Below are positions 8,474 to 9,365 of a DNA stretch of 9,365 nucleotides, in pieces. Below the pieces are notes generated by a model that had not been told where the DNA came from, made no database searches, and saw only the letters and a list, made by a program, of their open reading frames with translations. The translations under genes and the position numbers were made by a program. Source of the DNA: an uncultured Lachnospiraceae bacterium (lineage in GTDB: Bacteria; Bacillota; Clostridia; Lachnospirales; Lachnospiraceae); the NCBI GenBank assembly GCA_902782655.1, contig CACZNY010000321.1, positions 1-9,365 on the forward strand, read 5' to 3'. Position 1 is the stretch's first letter, and every line of letters begins with the position of its first letter.

Positions 8474-9365
8474 CAGGATAAAGGTCTTTGCTTTTTCAGC
8501 GCTCCTCGGAGCGTTTCTTTTTATACTGATTTACGGACCGTATGTTCTGAATCCGTTTTATGATGCCTGGATATTTCAGGCCGGAGAAAGGGATCTTGTC
8601 CAGCATTACCTGGGTTTTTGCATGTACAGATCAAGCCCATGGCAGTTTCCGATCGGCATTGTGACCACGGCATCCTATCCCCATGACATGTCTGTGATAT
8701 ATACGGATGCCATACCGCTTTTTGCTTTTCCGGGGAAGCTTTTGGATCCTCTTTTGCCGCGTGTCTTTCAGTATCTTGGGATATATGGGATGCTCTCTAT
8801 GGCGCTGACAGGCGGTATGGGTTCACTGATAATATATGAATACATAAAAAGAATTAAACCTTCGTTGATCGCTTCCGCGTTTTATTCTTTAAGCTGGGTG
8901 ATGCTTTACAGGATGTTTTATCATACATCCCTCACATCACACTGGCTTATACTGGCAGGCTTTTACTTATGGATAAGGCTTGACCTGAGATCGAATGTGA
9001 TGAAAAACTGCCTGATTTACGCTGCTTTTTCTACAATTGCGATACTGATACATCCTTATATCTGGGCTATGTGCGGCGGTATAGCGTTTATGAGCTTTAT
9101 TGAGTATCTGACAGAGTATAAGGATTTGCGAAGAACCATTCTTTACGGGGCTGTATATTGCATGACAGGAGCAGCCTGTCTCTATGTATTCGGGGCGTTT
9201 GCGGTAGGCAGGGGCATGAGCCTTGGAGCGGGCTCATATGAAGCAAATCTGAACACACTGTTTAATTCCATGGGCATTGCCATACTGCCTGGTCTTCCTG
9301 TCGCCCTGCTGCAATATGAGGGCTTTGGATATCTTGGCTTTGGCGTACTGCTGCTTGTGGCTGTA
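8436..9365 (+). CDS. Polytopic membrane protein, DUF6311-like (partial, 3' end outside window)
   Basis: This frame is open from ATG 8436 to the window edge, 310 codons, and overlaps the end of thiI by 38 bp in another frame. A short Ser-rich cytoplasmic tail (MRQKSSSSSESVDRIK) precedes a first membrane segment at about 17-38. An outside loop then contains QHYLGFCMYRSSPWQFPIG (56-74) and IYTDAIPLFAFPGK, and several further hydrophobic segments follow, including VFQYLGIYGMLSMAL, SHWLILAGFYLWI, LIYAAFSTIAILIHPYIW, ILYGAVYCMTGAACLYVF and YLGFGVLLLVAV. The QHxLGxxxxRxSPWxFPxG and TDAIPLxAF patterns with FQYxG are those I associate with the DUF6311 family, large membrane proteins that resemble GT-C glycosyltransferases. 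I infer a role in cell-surface polysaccharide or glycolipid work, but the function is not established. The family label is from memory. Confidence 0.8.
   Translation, partial: MRQKSSSSSESVDRIKVFAFSALLGAFLFILIYGPYVLNPFYDAWIFQAGERDLVQHYLGFCMYRSSPWQFPIGIVTTASYPHDMSVIYTDAIPLFAFPGKLLDPLLPRVFQYLGIYGMLSMALTGGMGSLIIYEYIKRIKPSLIASAFYSLSWVMLYRMFYHTSLTSHWLILAGFYLWIRLDLRSNVMKNCLIYAAFSTIAILIHPYIWAMCGGIAFMSFIEYLTEYKDLRRTILYGAVYCMTGAACLYVFGAFAVGRGMSLGAGSYEANLNTLFNSMGIAILPGLPVALLQYEGFGYLGFGVLLLVAV

Overview
The window reads as chromosomal DNA of a Gram-positive, anaerobic, Clostridia-type bacterium, most likely from the Lachnospiraceae. The support is the gene order hrcA-grpE-dnaK-dnaJ behind a perfect CIRCE operator, a DnaK without the nucleotide-binding-domain insertion typical of Gram-negative homologues, a ThiI without a rhodanese domain, strong AGGAGG-type ribosome binding sites, TTG start use, and heavy use of ATA, AGA and AGG codons at moderate GC. 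The genus cannot be named from the sequence alone. All supported genes lie on the + strand.

Region 1 (1-2033): the last codons of an unidentified gene, a perfect 13-bp inverted repeat, then a class I SAM-dependent methyltransferase of the RlmI/RlmK type, and hypE 41 bp downstream. HypE keeps its C-terminal PRIC motif, so the hydrogenase-maturation cysteine is intact. No other hyp gene is in view.

Region 2 (2034-5855): a 214-bp gap holds a good sigma-A-type promoter followed directly by CIRCE, then hrcA, grpE (TTG start) and dnaK, closely spaced. HrcA represses from CIRCE. GrpE and DnaK are exchange factor and Hsp70, so the repressor controls its own operon.

Region 3 (5856-6105): a 250-bp dnaK-dnaJ gap with three hairpins in a row, the middle one terminator-like, and a further possible stem. 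There is no second CIRCE. dnaJ is probably reached by partial read-through, by a promoter not clearly recognised here, or by RNA processing.

Region 4 (6106-9365): dnaJ, then thiI starting 1 bp after the dnaJ stop, then a membrane-protein gene (DUF6311-like) that overlaps the end of thiI by 38 bp and runs off the window. This packing suggests that tRNA 4-thiouridylation/thiamine sulfur transfer and an envelope protein are co-transcribed with dnaJ.

The window is mostly a well-known heat-shock locus, and I found no convincing new system. The points most worth a second look are the structured dnaK-dnaJ spacer, the dnaJ-thiI-DUF6311 coupling, the palindrome upstream of the methyltransferase, and the hypE gene without its usual partners.
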